From DASQPR01 sp963797605 (lineage in GTDB: Bacteria > Actinomycetota > Actinomycetes > Mycobacteriales > Micromonosporaceae): 64,000 nucleotides of DNA. Within the stretch, counting starts at the first letter, position 1; each line of letters opens with the position of its first letter. This document shows positions 16,324 through 25,061 of this stretch, piece by piece. A model generated the notes under the pieces. That model had not been told where the DNA came from and ran no database searches. It was given only the letters and a program-made list of their open reading frames with translations. Made by a program: the position numbers and the translations under genes. Where the stretch lies: NCBI GenBank assembly GCA_963797605.1, contig CAWCPX010000005.1:620001-684000 (forward strand), written 5' to 3'.

Positions 16324-17511
16324 GTGACCCCCTCGCCGCCGCCCGAGCCGATCCCCGGTGCCCGGCTCCTGTTCTCGATCGATCCGGCGGTCGCCTATCT
16401 GAATCACGGCGCGTTCGGAGCGGCGCCGATCCCCGTCCAACGGGCGCAACAACGGCTGCGCGACGAGATGGAGAGCAACCCGGAGAAGTTCTTCAACTCA
16501 AGCCTGCCGGAGCGGATCGGGCACGCGCGGAGGCACCTTTCCACGTTCCTCGGGGCCGACCCGGACTCGACCGCCTTCGTGGCGAACGCGACCGCCGGCG
16601 TGGCCCTGGTGCTGCACTCCATGCCGTTTAAGGCCGGCGACGAGATCGTCACGACGAGTCTGGGCTACGGGGCGGTGACCCGGGCGGTCGATCACGCCTG
16701 CGCGCTCACCGGAGCCACCCACACCGTCGTGCCGATCGGTCTTCTTGCCACCGATGACGACATCGTGAGCGCGATCACCCAGGCCGTCACGCCGGGACGC
16801 ACCCGCCTGCTCATCATCGACGAGATCACGTCGGCGTCGGCGCGCCTGATGCCGGTCGTGCGGCTCGCGGCGATGGCCCGGCAGCGCGACGTGGCGCTGC
16901 TGATCGACGGTGCCCACGCGCCCGGCACACTCGGGCTGCGGATCAGCGAGATCGGCGCCGATTTCTGGGTCGGCAACCTGCACAAGTGGATGTTCGCACC
17001 GAGGCCGACCGGCTTGTTGTCGGTGGCGGCGCACCGTCGGAGTCAGATCCGCCCGCTGGTCGTGTCGTGGCATCAGGAAGAGGGTTACCCGGGGGGCGTC
17101 GAGATGCAGGGCACGCTGGACTACACCGCGTGGCTGGCCGCGCCGACGGGGCTCTACGTGATGCGCACGCTCGGCGTCGACCGCGTACGCGCCCACAACG
17201 CCGCCCTGGCCGCCTACGGACAGCGGGTCGTGGGTGCGGCCCTCGGCCTGCTGTCGGCGGAGGACCTGCCGCATCCGGGCGGGCCGGGTGCATCGATGCG
17301 GATCCTGCCGCTGCCCGCCGGAATCGCGACGACGACGGAGGCCGCCTTCGCGTTGCGCGCCCGGATCGCCGACGAACTGCGCATCGTCGTCAGCGTCAAC
17401 GCGCTGGGCGGACGTGGATTGCTCCGGCTGTCGGCGCAGGTCTACAACCACCCCGACGAGTACGACCGGCTCGCCTCGGGTCTTCCCGGCCTGCTCCGGC
17501 GGATGCGCTGA
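16324..17511 (+). CDS. class V aminotransferase-fold PLP enzyme (isopenicillin-N epimerase-like)
   Basis: 395 residues from GTG 16324; the ATG two bases earlier runs straight into a stop. The fold-type I PLP enzyme features are visible: LNHGAFGAAP near residue 26, DGAH (D195, H198) contacting the cofactor ring, and the Schiff-base lysine K221 in WVGNLHKWMFAP. This set resembles isopenicillin-N epimerase and cysteine desulfurase-like proteins of secondary metabolism, but substrate cannot be read. It stands alone between xerC and a convergent M23 peptidase. Confidence 0.88.
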   Translation: MTPSPPPEPIPGARLLFSIDPAVAYLNHGAFGAAPIPVQRAQQRLRDEMESNPEKFFNSSLPERIGHARRHLSTFLGADPDSTAFVANATAGVALVLHSMPFKAGDEIVTTSLGYGAVTRAVDHACALTGATHTVVPIGLLATDDDIVSAITQAVTPGRTRLLIIDEITSASARLMPVVRLAAMARQRDVALLIDGAHAPGTLGLRISEIGADFWVGNLHKWMFAPRPTGLLSVAAHRRSQIRPLVVSWHQEEGYPGGVEMQGTLDYTAWLAAPTGLYVMRTLGVDRVRAHNAALAAYGQRVVGAALGLLSAEDLPHPGGPGASMRILPLPAGIATTTEAAFALRARIADELRIVVSVNALGGRGLLRLSAQVYNHPDEYDRLASGLPGLLRRMR

Positions 17512-18177
17512 CGCCGGCCGGCGCACGCAAGCGGTGGCCGGAGCCATCGCGTCGACTGGTCGCAGCCGCAGCAGGCGCACCGGAGCGAGCCCGAGCAGTG
17601 CCAACGGGTCGAGGTAGATCGCACCGCGGCGCAGGCCCCAGTGCAGGCAAGCGGCGACGCTATCGGGGCACCCCGGATGACCGGCGAGCAGCGCCCCGAT
17701 CGGTCCCCCGGGGGTAACCGCCTGACCCGACCGCACGCCGGGCGTGAGCGGCTCGTAGGTGGTGCGCAGCCCGTCCGCGTGGTCGATGCTGACGACGCCG
17801 ACACCGGCCACCGACCCCGCGAAGGCGACCGTGCCCGCGCCTGCGGCGAGCACCGCGTCGCCTGGAGCGCCGGCCAGATCGACGCCACGGTGCCCGGGCA
17901 ACCACGGCCGAGCCGGTGGATCGAAGGCACGCACGACGCGCGGCACGCCGGCGAGCGGCCAGCGGAAGGCTGACGCGGGCACGACGGGCGCTCGCGGAAT
18001 CGGGGCCTTCTGAATCGGGGCCTTCGGGACCGGCGCTTTCGGGACCGGCACCGTCCGGACCGGGCCGGCGAAAGCGAACGCCCCGCACATCGCGAGCAGC
18101 ATCGAGCAGATCAGCACGAGCACGACCGTTACGGTCGCGATCGTCATCACCTGCCCCACGAAACGCAGCACTCTCAT
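17512..18177 (-). CDS. M23 family peptidase (LytM domain), C-terminal end unresolved
   Basis: Starts ATG 18177 (MRVLRFVGQVMTIATV) with one N-terminal membrane segment, then a Pro-Lys-Ala repeat linker (PVPKAPVPKAPIQKAPIPRAP) and a LytM domain. The first zinc motif HRGVD is present; the second reads CLHWGL, so the first His of HxH is Cys, which may affect catalysis. Related actinobacterial proteins end soon after YLDPLALLG. Here the frame has no stop there and stays open antisense through the aminotransferase to 16498. The end given is where the opposing gene stops, not a stop codon. Likely a cell-wall hydrolase or an activator of one. Confidence 0.75.
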
Positions 18178-18369
18178 GGGCACCAGCTTCGGGGCACCAG
18201 CGTGATCGGCCAACCGGCGATCATGAGATTGGTGGACAGCAAGGGCGCTTGTGGAAAACCCGGAGTCCACCCGGCGCGAGCGACACCCGAAAATCAGGGT
18301 TTCTGCTGATTACGCCTGGTAGCGATCGAGTGGGACGATGGAGAGACCGACATGGTCGAGGGAGCACAT

Positions 18370-18579
18370 ATGAACGAGAGTCACTTCGCGCGAAACCTAT
18401 TGCTGATCATCGCGGGGGTGTTGGTCGTCGGCTACGTCGTCGTCTCCATCGCCCACATCCTGGCGTGGTTGTTCTTCTATGCCCTCGTCGCCGCGTTGGT
18501 CATCGGTGGCGGGATCTACCTCTACCACCGGGCGAAGCGGGCCATCACCGGCGGCCGCCGTCGAGGCATCGGCCGATAG
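18370..18579 (+). CDS. small two-segment membrane protein
   Basis: 69 residues from ATG 18370, chosen because GAGGGA lies eight bases upstream; an ATG at 18352 lacks that spacing. Two hydrophobic stretches (LLLIIAGVLVVGYVVVSIA and WLFFYALVAALVIGGGIYLY) are followed by a basic tail ending RRRGIGR. I do not recognise a family. It is divergent from the M23 peptidase gene and followed by a strong bidirectional hairpin. Confidence 0.65.
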   Translation: MNESHFARNLLLIIAGVLVVGYVVVSIAHILAWLFFYALVAALVIGGGIYLYHRAKRAITGGRRRGIGR

Positions 18580-18635
18580 GGCCTGTCCCAAAGCTGCCGT
18601 TCGAGCGAGCCGGAAGGCAACACACCGAAACAGCA

Positions 18636-18669
18636 GAGCGCATCGCGGCCACCCGGCCACGATGCGCTC
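18636..18669. terminator. bidirectional hairpin terminator
   Basis: GAGCGCATCG (18636-18645) pairs perfectly with CGATGCGCTC (18660-18669), and an inner GGCC/GGCC closes over ACCC. It lies between the convergent ends of the small membrane gene (18579) and DUF2469 (18719), so it can serve both. Confidence 0.7.
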
Positions 18670-18718
18670 TCGCGTCACACGACTTCTCTCGCAGGGGCGA
18701 CTCGCGGCTCCGCTCGGG

Positions 18719-19042
18719 TTAAGCGCCGAACCCGGAGTCAGTCGGAAGCGAGATGTCGGGCTTTTCCAGCTCCTCGACGTTCACGTCTTTGAACGTGATC
18801 ACTCGCACATTCTTCACAAATCGCGCAGGTCGATACATATCCCAGACCCACGCGTCATGCATCTCGACCTCGAAGTAGACCTCGCCGTCAGAGTTGCGGA
18901 CGTGTAGATCGACCTGATTCGCCAGGTAGAAGCGTCGTTCGGTCTCGACCACATACGAGAACTGCCGGACGATGTCGCGATACTCCCGATAGAGCTGCAG
19001 CTCCATCTCGGTCTCGTACTTTTCGAGATCTTCGGCGCTCAT
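18719..19042 (-). CDS. DUF2469 family protein
   Basis: 107 residues, highly conserved across Actinomycetota immediately after rnhB. Recognised from MSAEDLEKYETEMELQLYREYRD at the N-terminus and the EVYFEVEMHDAWVWDMYRPARFV core. No catalytic motif is known. Its start overlaps the rnhB stop by four bases, so the two are translationally coupled. Confidence 0.93.
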   Translation of the reverse strand: MSAEDLEKYETEMELQLYREYRDIVRQFSYVVETERRFYLANQVDLHVRNSDGEVYFEVEMHDAWVWDMYRPARFVKNVRVITFKDVNVEELEKPDISLPTDSGFGA

Positions 19043-19803
19043 CGCACTCCAACTCTGCCGCCATCGTTCGTGTCACCATTCTTGCCCATGAGCGGGGGCC
19101 ATGCCGCCTGCCCATCGGACGCCACGCCGACGGTACCCCTAGCCACCGACACGTGGCTCGCCGCCGCGACGTTCGCGTACGACATGCGATGCTCCGGGCA
19201 CGGACCGTGCAACTGGAGCGCCGCCGAATGCTCCGGAGTCGAGTACCCCTTGTGTTCGGCGAAACCGTACAACGGGAAAGTTTCTCCTAATTCTCGCATA
19301 ATCCGGTCTCGGGTGACTTTCGCGAGCACGCTCGCCGCCGCGACACACGCCGCGACCTGGTCACCTTTCCACACCGCGAGGCCGGCGACGCCCAGTCCGT
19401 CGACTCGGAACCCGTCGGTCAGCACGTAATCGGGGCGCTCGGACAGGCTGGCGAGCGCCCGGCGCATCGCGGCCACGTTGCACACGTGCAGCCCGAGCGA
19501 GTCGATCTCCGCCGGCGGGATGACGACGACCGCGTACGCGAGCGCTTTCGCTACTACTTCGGCGTAAATCCGCTCCCTCGCGGCGGCCGTCAGCAGCTTC
19601 GAGTCGTTGAGGCCCTCGATCTCACCCCGGCGGCCGTGCGGAAGGATCGTGGCAGCCGCTACGAGCGGGCCGGCGCAGGCACCACGGCCAGCCTCGTCAG
19701 CCCCGGCCACGTGGTGGAAGCCCCGGCGCTGCAGGGCGCGTTCCATCGCGTAGAGGCCGGCGTCACGAGCGAGAACCGTGCGCGCGGGCGGCAGCATCAG
19801 CAC
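19039..19803 (-). CDS. rnhB: ribonuclease HII
   Basis: Removes RNA primers and misinserted ribonucleotides from DNA. DEAGRG at residues 36-41 gives two catalytic acids; TDGF near 129 and the GDQ region near 147 supply others, with the AAASVLAKVTRDRIM helix typical of RNase HII. 254 residues with a slightly long, low-complexity C-terminal tail of about 30 residues. Part of the lepB-lepB-rnhB-DUF2469 string. Confidence 0.95.
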   Translation of the reverse strand: MLMLPPARTVLARDAGLYAMERALQRRGFHHVAGADEAGRGACAGPLVAAATILPHGRRGEIEGLNDSKLLTAAARERIYAEVVAKALAYAVVVIPPAEIDSLGLHVCNVAAMRRALASLSERPDYVLTDGFRVDGLGVAGLAVWKGDQVAACVAAASVLAKVTRDRIMRELGETFPLYGFAEHKGYSTPEHSAALQLHGPCPEHRMSYANVAAASHVSVARGTVGVASDGQAAWPPLMGKNGDTNDGGRVGVR

Positions 19804-19870
19804 AGCCTAAGGCCCCGGCGCCGGGACGGTGCGGGTCGGTGGCCAACGCGATGACCCGCGACACCGGGGA

Positions 19871-20539
19871 CTACTCCGGGGTGGCCGCCTTCACGTGCGC
19901 GAACGTCGACGGCACGGGCAGCCATTTCGCCCGCGAGAGTGGCCAGAACACGATGAACGCCCGGCCGATCACGGCGGAATCGGCGATCGTCGAGGCCACC
20001 GCGTCGCCGGTGATCTGGTAACGCTCCCGGGAGTCACCCGAGAAGAACCGATTGTCCCCCATCACCCACAGACGTCCCTTGGGTACGACGACCGAGAACT
20101 GGTTCGGGCTCGCGGGCAGCTTGCCGGCGTCGCTGTTCAGGTAGGGCTCGACCAGCGGGGTGCCGTTGACGGTGATGCGGCCCTGGGGGTCGCAGCAGGC
20201 CACGTGGTCGCCGCCGACACCGATGACGCGCTTGATGAAGTCGGTCTCGTCGGGCGAACTGCGCCACGCGAGAGGGGACGTGAAGACGATGACCTCGCCC
20301 CGGCGCGGGGAACGGAAGTCGTAGACGAGCTTGTTGACGAGCACACGGTCGTTGATGTTGAGCGTGTGCTCCATCGACGGCGACGGAATGAAGAACGTCT
20401 GCAGCACGAACGCGCGCACCAGGATGGCGACCACGATCGCGATGCCAACGAGGATCGGCAGCTCTTTCCAGAACGTGCCGCGGCCTCGTCGGCGCTTCGC
20501 CTTGCCGGGTTCGGCGCGTTCGGTCTGCTCGTCAATCAC
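19871..20539 (-). CDS. lepB: signal peptidase I (second of two)
   Basis: Cleaves signal peptides of exported proteins at the outer face of the membrane. 222 residues: cytoplasmic basic N-terminus, one membrane segment (ILVGIAIVVAILVRAFVLQ), then the Ser-Lys dyad S55 (PSPSMEHTL) and K103 (DFIKRVIGVGGDHV), and the box GDNRFFSGDSRERYQI. The start overlaps the previous signal peptidase stop by four bases, so the pair is a tandem duplication read as one unit. Confidence 0.94.
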   Translation of the reverse strand: MIDEQTERAEPGKAKRRRGRGTFWKELPILVGIAIVVAILVRAFVLQTFFIPSPSMEHTLNINDRVLVNKLVYDFRSPRRGEVIVFTSPLAWRSSPDETDFIKRVIGVGGDHVACCDPQGRITVNGTPLVEPYLNSDAGKLPASPNQFSVVVPKGRLWVMGDNRFFSGDSRERYQITGDAVASTIADSAVIGRAFIVFWPLSRAKWLPVPSTFAHVKAATPE

Positions 20540-21609
20540 GCACGGAGCTTACGTCGCTTACCCCCCACAATCCGGTTGGAACGCGCGGATGCGGCGAAAG
20601 CCGACAACAGGGGGAAAACAACGGCGATGCCCGCGCCATTGACGGCGTCGTCACGAACCGGCGTTCGTGCAGGTGGACCGAGGGAGTACGGCTTCGGGAT
20701 CGACTTGAACGTGTCCGGAATGCCAAGACCTGTCCAGCGCGACGTCGGCCAGACGATCGCGACGGCACGCCCGATGACGTTGGAGATCGGCACCTGGCCC
20801 TGGCACCGGGAGTCGCCGGACACGAGACGGTGATCACCCATCACGAACATCTGCCCGGGCTGCACGACGATCGGCCGGAACGGGCGCACGGTGCACGACG
20901 GGGTCGTCGTCGGTGTGATCGGCGCGTTCATCGTAACGTAGCTCTCGTCGATCGCCTGACCGTTGACGGTCACACGGCCCTTCGAGTCGCAGCAGGCCAC
21001 GGTGTCGCCGGGCAGCCCGATCACCCGCTTGATGAAGTCGTTCTGGCCGGGCTCGCTGATGCCGACGAGGTTGCCGAGACCGGAACCGAGCCGGGAGAAC
21101 AGGCTGGCGTTGTTGTCCTGCGAATTCTCCGGCGGCCACGAGCTCGTGCCACGGAAGACCACGACCTCGCCGCGCTCCGGCGTGGAGAAGTCGTAGACCA
21201 CCTTGTTGACCATGACGCGGTCGCCGACCTGCAGCGTGTTCTCCATCGACCCGGACGGGATGTAGAACGCCTCGAACAGGAAAGTGCGCACGATGATCGC
21301 CAGGAAGAAGAACAGCGCGATCAGGATCAGCATCTCTTGCCACAGCGGCATGTCTTTGCGCTTGCGCATGGCCCGGCGCATCCAGGAGCCCTGCGAGCCG
21401 TGCGACCCCTGCGATCCGCGAGACGGCGGCGAGGCGGGCGGTGGCGAAGCCGGCGATGAAGAGGCCTCCGGGGGCGGAGCTGTTATCGACTGTCGCCCGG
21501 AGTCGAACCGGGAGGAAGAAAAATCACGGCCAGCGAAGCTGTCGTTACGCTGCGGAGGGTATGTCGTGTCGCGATCGTCCCACGACCCGTATGAATCACC
21601 GGCTGTCAC
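20536..21609 (-). CDS. lepB: signal peptidase I (first of two, long form)
   Basis: 357 residues with an 85-residue Ser/Pro/Gly-rich cytoplasmic N-terminus and one membrane segment (LILIALFFFLAIIVRTF). Catalytic S121 (PSGSMENTL) and K194 (DFIKRVIGLPGDTV) are present, and GDHRLVSGDSRCQG follows. Compared with the neighbour it has an insertion near residues 155-185 (SSWPPENSQDNNASLF). The C-terminal tail after IPDTFKSIP is unusually long and contains a hydrophobic stretch (AGIAVVFPLLSAFAAS), possibly a second anchor. Confidence 0.93.
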   Translation of the reverse strand: MTAGDSYGSWDDRDTTYPPQRNDSFAGRDFSSSRFDSGRQSITAPPPEASSSPASPPPASPPSRGSQGSHGSQGSWMRRAMRKRKDMPLWQEMLILIALFFFLAIIVRTFLFEAFYIPSGSMENTLQVGDRVMVNKVVYDFSTPERGEVVVFRGTSSWPPENSQDNNASLFSRLGSGLGNLVGISEPGQNDFIKRVIGLPGDTVACCDSKGRVTVNGQAIDESYVTMNAPITPTTTPSCTVRPFRPIVVQPGQMFVMGDHRLVSGDSRCQGQVPISNVIGRAVAIVWPTSRWTGLGIPDTFKSIPKPYSLGPPARTPVRDDAVNGAGIAVVFPLLSAFAASARSNRIVGGKRRKLRA

Positions 21610-21643
21610 CGGCGTAGCCTAGAACCCCAGGTCGTTTCGGGAT

Positions 21644-21681
21644 AGCCCGCGACGGGACACAAATTAATCACGTCGCGGGCT
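21644..21681 (-). terminator. hairpin terminator after rplS
   Basis: AGCCCGCGACG (21644-21654) pairs perfectly with CGTCGCGGGCT (21671-21681) around an AT-rich 16-base loop. It lies in the 95-base gap between the rplS stop and the signal peptidase start, so it probably insulates the two transcripts. Confidence 0.7.
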
Positions 21682-21704
21682 TCACCATTACATTGCGAAT
21701 TCCG

Positions 21705-22061
21705 CTAGTTAGCGGGCTTCTCCCGAAGCTCCTTGATCTTGGCCTTCTTGCCACGGAGATCACGGAGGTAGTAAAGCTTCGCGCGACGCACGTCACCGCG
21801 AACGACGACCTCGACACGGTCGATGCCCGGGCTGTTCAGCGGGTAGGTGCGCTCGACACCGACACCGAAACTGACCTTGCGGACGCTGAACGTCTCGCGG
21901 AGGCCCGAGCCCTGGCGACGAATGACGACGCCCTGGAAGACCTGCACACGGGAACGGTTGCCTTCGACGACCCGAGCGTGAACCTTGACGGTGTCACCGG
22001 CACGGAACAACGGGACGTCGGTGCGGATGGACTGGGCGTCAAGTGCGTCCAGGATGTTCAT
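21705..22061 (-). CDS. rplS: 50S ribosomal protein L19
   Basis: 118 residues from ATG 22061 (MNILDALDAQSIRTDVP). The L19 core is clear: FRAGDTVKVHARVVEGNRSRVQVFQGVVI, then FSVRKVSFGVGVERTYPLNSP and KLYYLRDLRGKKAKIKE. An in-frame ATG at 22112 would add 17 unrelated residues and is rejected. Downstream of trmD by 130 bases, as usual in the rpsP-rimM-trmD-rplS block. Confidence 0.96.
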   Translation of the reverse strand: MNILDALDAQSIRTDVPLFRAGDTVKVHARVVEGNRSRVQVFQGVVIRRQGSGLRETFSVRKVSFGVGVERTYPLNSPGIDRVEVVVRGDVRRAKLYYLRDLRGKKAKIKELREKPAN

Positions 22062-22191
22062 GGGAATCCTTGCGGATGAGGCTCGACGACTCCCGCCGAG
22101 CGAAATGAACAATGCTGATCTCCACCGATGTTTCCATCAATGGAAGATCCTCGGATGCCTCTATCGAAGCGCCCGGCAGGGTACAACCCTT

Positions 22192-22962
22192 TTACTTTGC
22201 CACATCGGGTGCCGTGATCTGAAATCCGACCTCATTCAGCACGGCGATGTCACGTTTGTCGAGACTGGCCGGATCGACGGCGGCCATGAGATCGGGGCGG
22301 CGGGTCGCGGTGCGTACCAGTGACTGCTCGCGTCTCCATCTCTTGATCTTGCCGTGATCCCCCGACCGCAGCACAGGCGGCACTTCCAGATCACGCCACG
22401 TGGCCGGCTTGGTGTAAACCGGCGTCTCCAGCAGCCCATCGGTGTGCGATTCGTCGGCGAGCGACTCCGGATTGCCGAGCACGCCCGGGATCAGCCGCAC
22501 CACAGCCTCCAAGATCACCAGCACGGCGACCTCCCCACCGAACAGCACGTAATCGCCAAGTGAGATCTCGGTCACCGGCATGCGGGTCGCGGCATTGTCG
22601 AGCACCCGCTGGTCGATGCCCTCATAACGGCCACAAGCGAAGATCAGATGTTGTTGGTACGCCAACCGGGACGCGAGCGCATGCGTGAACGGAGTCCCCG
22701 CCGGCGACGGCACCACGAGCATCGGCTGGCTCTCCGGCGGCGCCAGCGCGTCGAGCGCCTCGCCCCACGGTTCCGGCCGCATCACCATGCCCGGCCCGCC
22801 GCCGTAGGGGGAATCGTCGACCGTGCGGTGTACGTCATGCGTCCACTGGCGAAGATCGTGGACGTCGAGCGTCAACTGGCCGGTGGCGTGCGCCTTTCCG
22901 AGCAGCGACAGCTGTAGCGGCGCCAGGTATTCCGGGAAGATGGTGACGACGTCGATCTTCAC
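22192..22962 (-). CDS. trmD: tRNA (guanine(37)-N1)-methyltransferase
   Basis: SPOUT methyltransferase making m1G37, which prevents frameshifting. 256 residues starting MKIDVVTIFPEYL. The deep-knot SAM site is LIFACGRYEGIDQRVLD near residue 110, and EISLGDYVLFGGEVAVLVILEAVVR near 134 with RLIPGVLGNPES is the TrmD signature. Two bases separate it from rimM, so they are cotranscribed. Confidence 0.96.
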   Translation of the reverse strand: MKIDVVTIFPEYLAPLQLSLLGKAHATGQLTLDVHDLRQWTHDVHRTVDDSPYGGGPGMVMRPEPWGEALDALAPPESQPMLVVPSPAGTPFTHALASRLAYQQHLIFACGRYEGIDQRVLDNAATRMPVTEISLGDYVLFGGEVAVLVILEAVVRLIPGVLGNPESLADESHTDGLLETPVYTKPATWRDLEVPPVLRSGDHGKIKRWRREQSLVRTATRRPDLMAAVDPASLDKRDIAVLNEVGFQITAPDVAK

Positions 22963-22964
22963 GA

Positions 22965-23489
22965 CTAGAGATCCAGCAGGCCCTCGGGCGGCGTGATGCC
23001 GACGTACCCGCCCTTGACGTCGACCTCGGGCACGATCGCTTTGACGAACGGGATCAGCGTCTGCCGCCCGTCGGGCCGCGCCACGATCAGCATGTCGGCA
23101 CCGGGGCCGTGGCTCACGCGGGTGATCTCACCGATCTGCTCGCCGTCGGGCATGCGCACGGCCAGGCCGACCAGCTCGAAGTCGTGGAACTCGTCAGGGT
23201 CGTCGGACGGGATGATCTCGCCCGCGTCGACGAGAAGGCGGACGCCGCGCAGGCGCTCGGCGGAGTCGCGGTCGTAGATGCCGTCGAACGTGATCAGAAA
23301 CTGCGGCTTGCCGCCCGCCGTGTAGGCACGGGCCGCCTCGATCGTCAGCGGACCGGCGGCGGCCGGGTCGGTGGCCAGCACCGACCCGACGCCATAACGG
23401 TCTTCCGGATCGTCCGTCGTCACGTAGACGACGACCTCACCACGAACGCCGTGCGCGCGCACGACTGATCCGATGACCAGTTGAGTCAT
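22965..23489 (-). CDS. rimM: ribosome maturation factor RimM
   Basis: Assists 30S head assembly around S19. 174 residues with the N-terminal RimM barrel (LVIGSVVRAHGVRGEVVVYVTTD, DSAERLRGVRLLVD) and C-terminal PRC barrel (FHDFELVGLAVRM, IGEITRVSHGPGADMLIV, PFVKAIVPEVD). Lies four bases after khpA and two before trmD in the ribosomal block. Confidence 0.95.
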   Translation of the reverse strand: MTQLVIGSVVRAHGVRGEVVVYVTTDDPEDRYGVGSVLATDPAAAGPLTIEAARAYTAGGKPQFLITFDGIYDRDSAERLRGVRLLVDAGEIIPSDDPDEFHDFELVGLAVRMPDGEQIGEITRVSHGPGADMLIVARPDGRQTLIPFVKAIVPEVDVKGGYVGITPPEGLLDL

Positions 23490-23493
23490 CGGA

Positions 23494-23742
23494 TCAGAAC
23501 GAGTCGACGATGTCGACGCGCACGGCCTTGCCGCCGATGGAACCGATGACCGTGCGCAGGGCCTTCGCCGTGCGCCCGTTGCGCCCGATCACCGTGCCGA
23601 GGTCTTCCGGATGCACCCGGACCTCGAGACGCTGACCCCGACGCGAGTCGATCATCCGGACGCGGACATCGTCCGGGTGCTCGACGATGCCCTTGACCAA
23701 GTGCTCCAGCGCCGGCCGGAGCGCGCTGTCAGGCGTCGGCAC
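23494..23742 (-). CDS. khpA: KH-domain RNA-binding protein KhpA
   Basis: 82 residues forming a single KH domain with the GxxG loop GRNG in VIGRNGRTAKALRTVIGSIGG. KhpA partners KhpB/Jag in Gram-positive bacteria and binds RNA. Located between rpsP and rimM exactly as in other Actinomycetota and Firmicutes. Its start overlaps the rpsP end by 14 bases. Confidence 0.94.
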   Translation of the reverse strand: MPTPDSALRPALEHLVKGIVEHPDDVRVRMIDSRRGQRLEVRVHPEDLGTVIGRNGRTAKALRTVIGSIGGKAVRVDIVDSF

Positions 23743-24223
23743 CGGCCGCGTCCTCGGTGGCAGCCGCCGGAGCGTCAGTCGCTGCCGCGGCGGGTGCCTC
23801 GGCGGCGGCCTCTGCCGGCTTGTCGGCCTTCTTCTCCGCCTTCTTGGCCGGAGCCGGGGCCTTCATCTCGGTCGGAGCGACGCCGGCAGATGCCTTCGCC
23901 TCCGCCTCGTAGAGCGCCTTGCGGTCGGCACGGGGGCCAGCCACCAGCAGCGGAGCCGGAGCCGGGAGGCCCTTGAACTTCTGCCAGTCGCCCGTCTTCT
24001 CGAGAAGACGCTGCACCGGCTCGCTCGGCTGGGCGCCGACGGACAGCCAGTACTGCGCGCGCTCGGAGTTCACCTCGATGATCGAGGGGTGCTCCTTGGG
24101 CTGGTAAATGCCGATGAATTCGATCGCCTTGCCGTCACGCTTGGTGCGCGAGTTGGCGACGACGATGCGGTATTGCGGGTTGCGGATCTTGCCCATCCGC
24201 AGAAGCCGGATCTTGACGGCCAC
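23729..24223 (-). CDS. rpsP: 30S ribosomal protein S16
   Basis: GTG start at 24223 gives VAVKIRLLRMGKIRNPQYRIV, the S16 N-terminus; the frame is open to 24349 but upstream residues do not belong. After about 85 S16 residues comes an 80-residue Ala/Lys/Pro-rich tail (EKKADKPAEAAAEAP), a usual actinobacterial extension. First gene of rpsP-khpA-rimM-trmD-rplS; the 173 bases upstream should hold the promoter. Confidence 0.95.
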   Translation of the reverse strand: MAVKIRLLRMGKIRNPQYRIVVANSRTKRDGKAIEFIGIYQPKEHPSIIEVNSERAQYWLSVGAQPSEPVQRLLEKTGDWQKFKGLPAPAPLLVAGPRADRKALYEAEAKASAGVAPTEMKAPAPAKKAEKKADKPAEAAAEAPAAAATDAPAAATEDAAGADA

Positions 24224-24396
24224 GTGAGTCGCTCCTGTAGGTGTCAAAGCTGAGCATGCCGGCCCGCCATCGTGGGGTTGATGCGACCGGTGACTCGTGG
24301 ACTGGCTGCACGCTCGGGTTAGAGGGCTCGCTCGTGCAGCGGATACCAACTAGTCATTCTGCCAGATGCCCCCGTCGTATCACGAATCGCCCACGC

Positions 24397-25059
24397 CTAC
24401 GTCGGTGAAATCTTTCGTGCACGAGGGCGGTCCCACCCGGCGGGCATCTCCGTCGGCGGCGACCAACTCGGGTCGGGGCGGTAGTCGCGGCCGGTGCCGT
24501 CGAACGGGAACTCGCCCGCCTCCGCGAGTTTGATCAACCGCTCACCCTCGGCGCGTACGGCGGCCTCGTCGTCGACCCAGTACACATCCGGGTACGCGAG
24601 CCGCTCGGCGAACTCGTCCTCGTCCTTCCACGCCCACGTGAGATCGGGCGCCACCACGACATCGAGGTCGTAGTCGACCGTGTCGACTCCGGCGAGCCCG
24701 TCGTCGGCGCGCCACCGCGTCGTCGGTTCCTCGAGGTTGACGTAGTAGCTGCGCAGCGCGCCGTCTGGGGCGAAGAAGAGCCACACGCTGTAGTCGCCGA
24801 CGCGGGGGTGCAGCATGAGTACGTCGCCGCCCCACGGCCTCGGATCGAACGCCTTCGGCGCCTCGTGCCACTCGGTAAACGCCACGTCGCGCAGGTGCCG
24901 CCCGTCCGCGTGGCCGAGATCACGATGCGCGCTGCCGCCGGCGACCCAGATCCACAGACCGTGATCATCGTCGGCGGCGACGCGACCGACCCAGACCCGC
25001 GAGAGCCGGTCGCGCTGGAAGTGCCGGCGGAGCACCGGCGCTCCGACATCGAACGTCAT
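24397..25059 (-). CDS. DUF402 domain protein
   Basis: 220 residues from ATG 25059 (MTFDVGAPVLRRHFQRD). The DUF402 beta-barrel is seen as YSVWLFFAPDGALRSYYVNLEEPT then DTVDYDLDVVVAPDLTWAWKDEDEFAER, which carries the acidic metal-ligand cluster found in the nucleoside-diphosphate phosphatase members (YtjA/Ntdp type). Activity on nucleotides is therefore possible but unproved. It is next to the proS stop. Confidence 0.85.
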   Translation of the reverse strand: MTFDVGAPVLRRHFQRDRLSRVWVGRVAADDDHGLWIWVAGGSAHRDLGHADGRHLRDVAFTEWHEAPKAFDPRPWGGDVLMLHPRVGDYSVWLFFAPDGALRSYYVNLEEPTTRWRADDGLAGVDTVDYDLDVVVAPDLTWAWKDEDEFAERLAYPDVYWVDDEAAVRAEGERLIKLAEAGEFPFDGTGRDYRPDPSWSPPTEMPAGWDRPRARKISPT

Positions 25060-25061
25060 GA

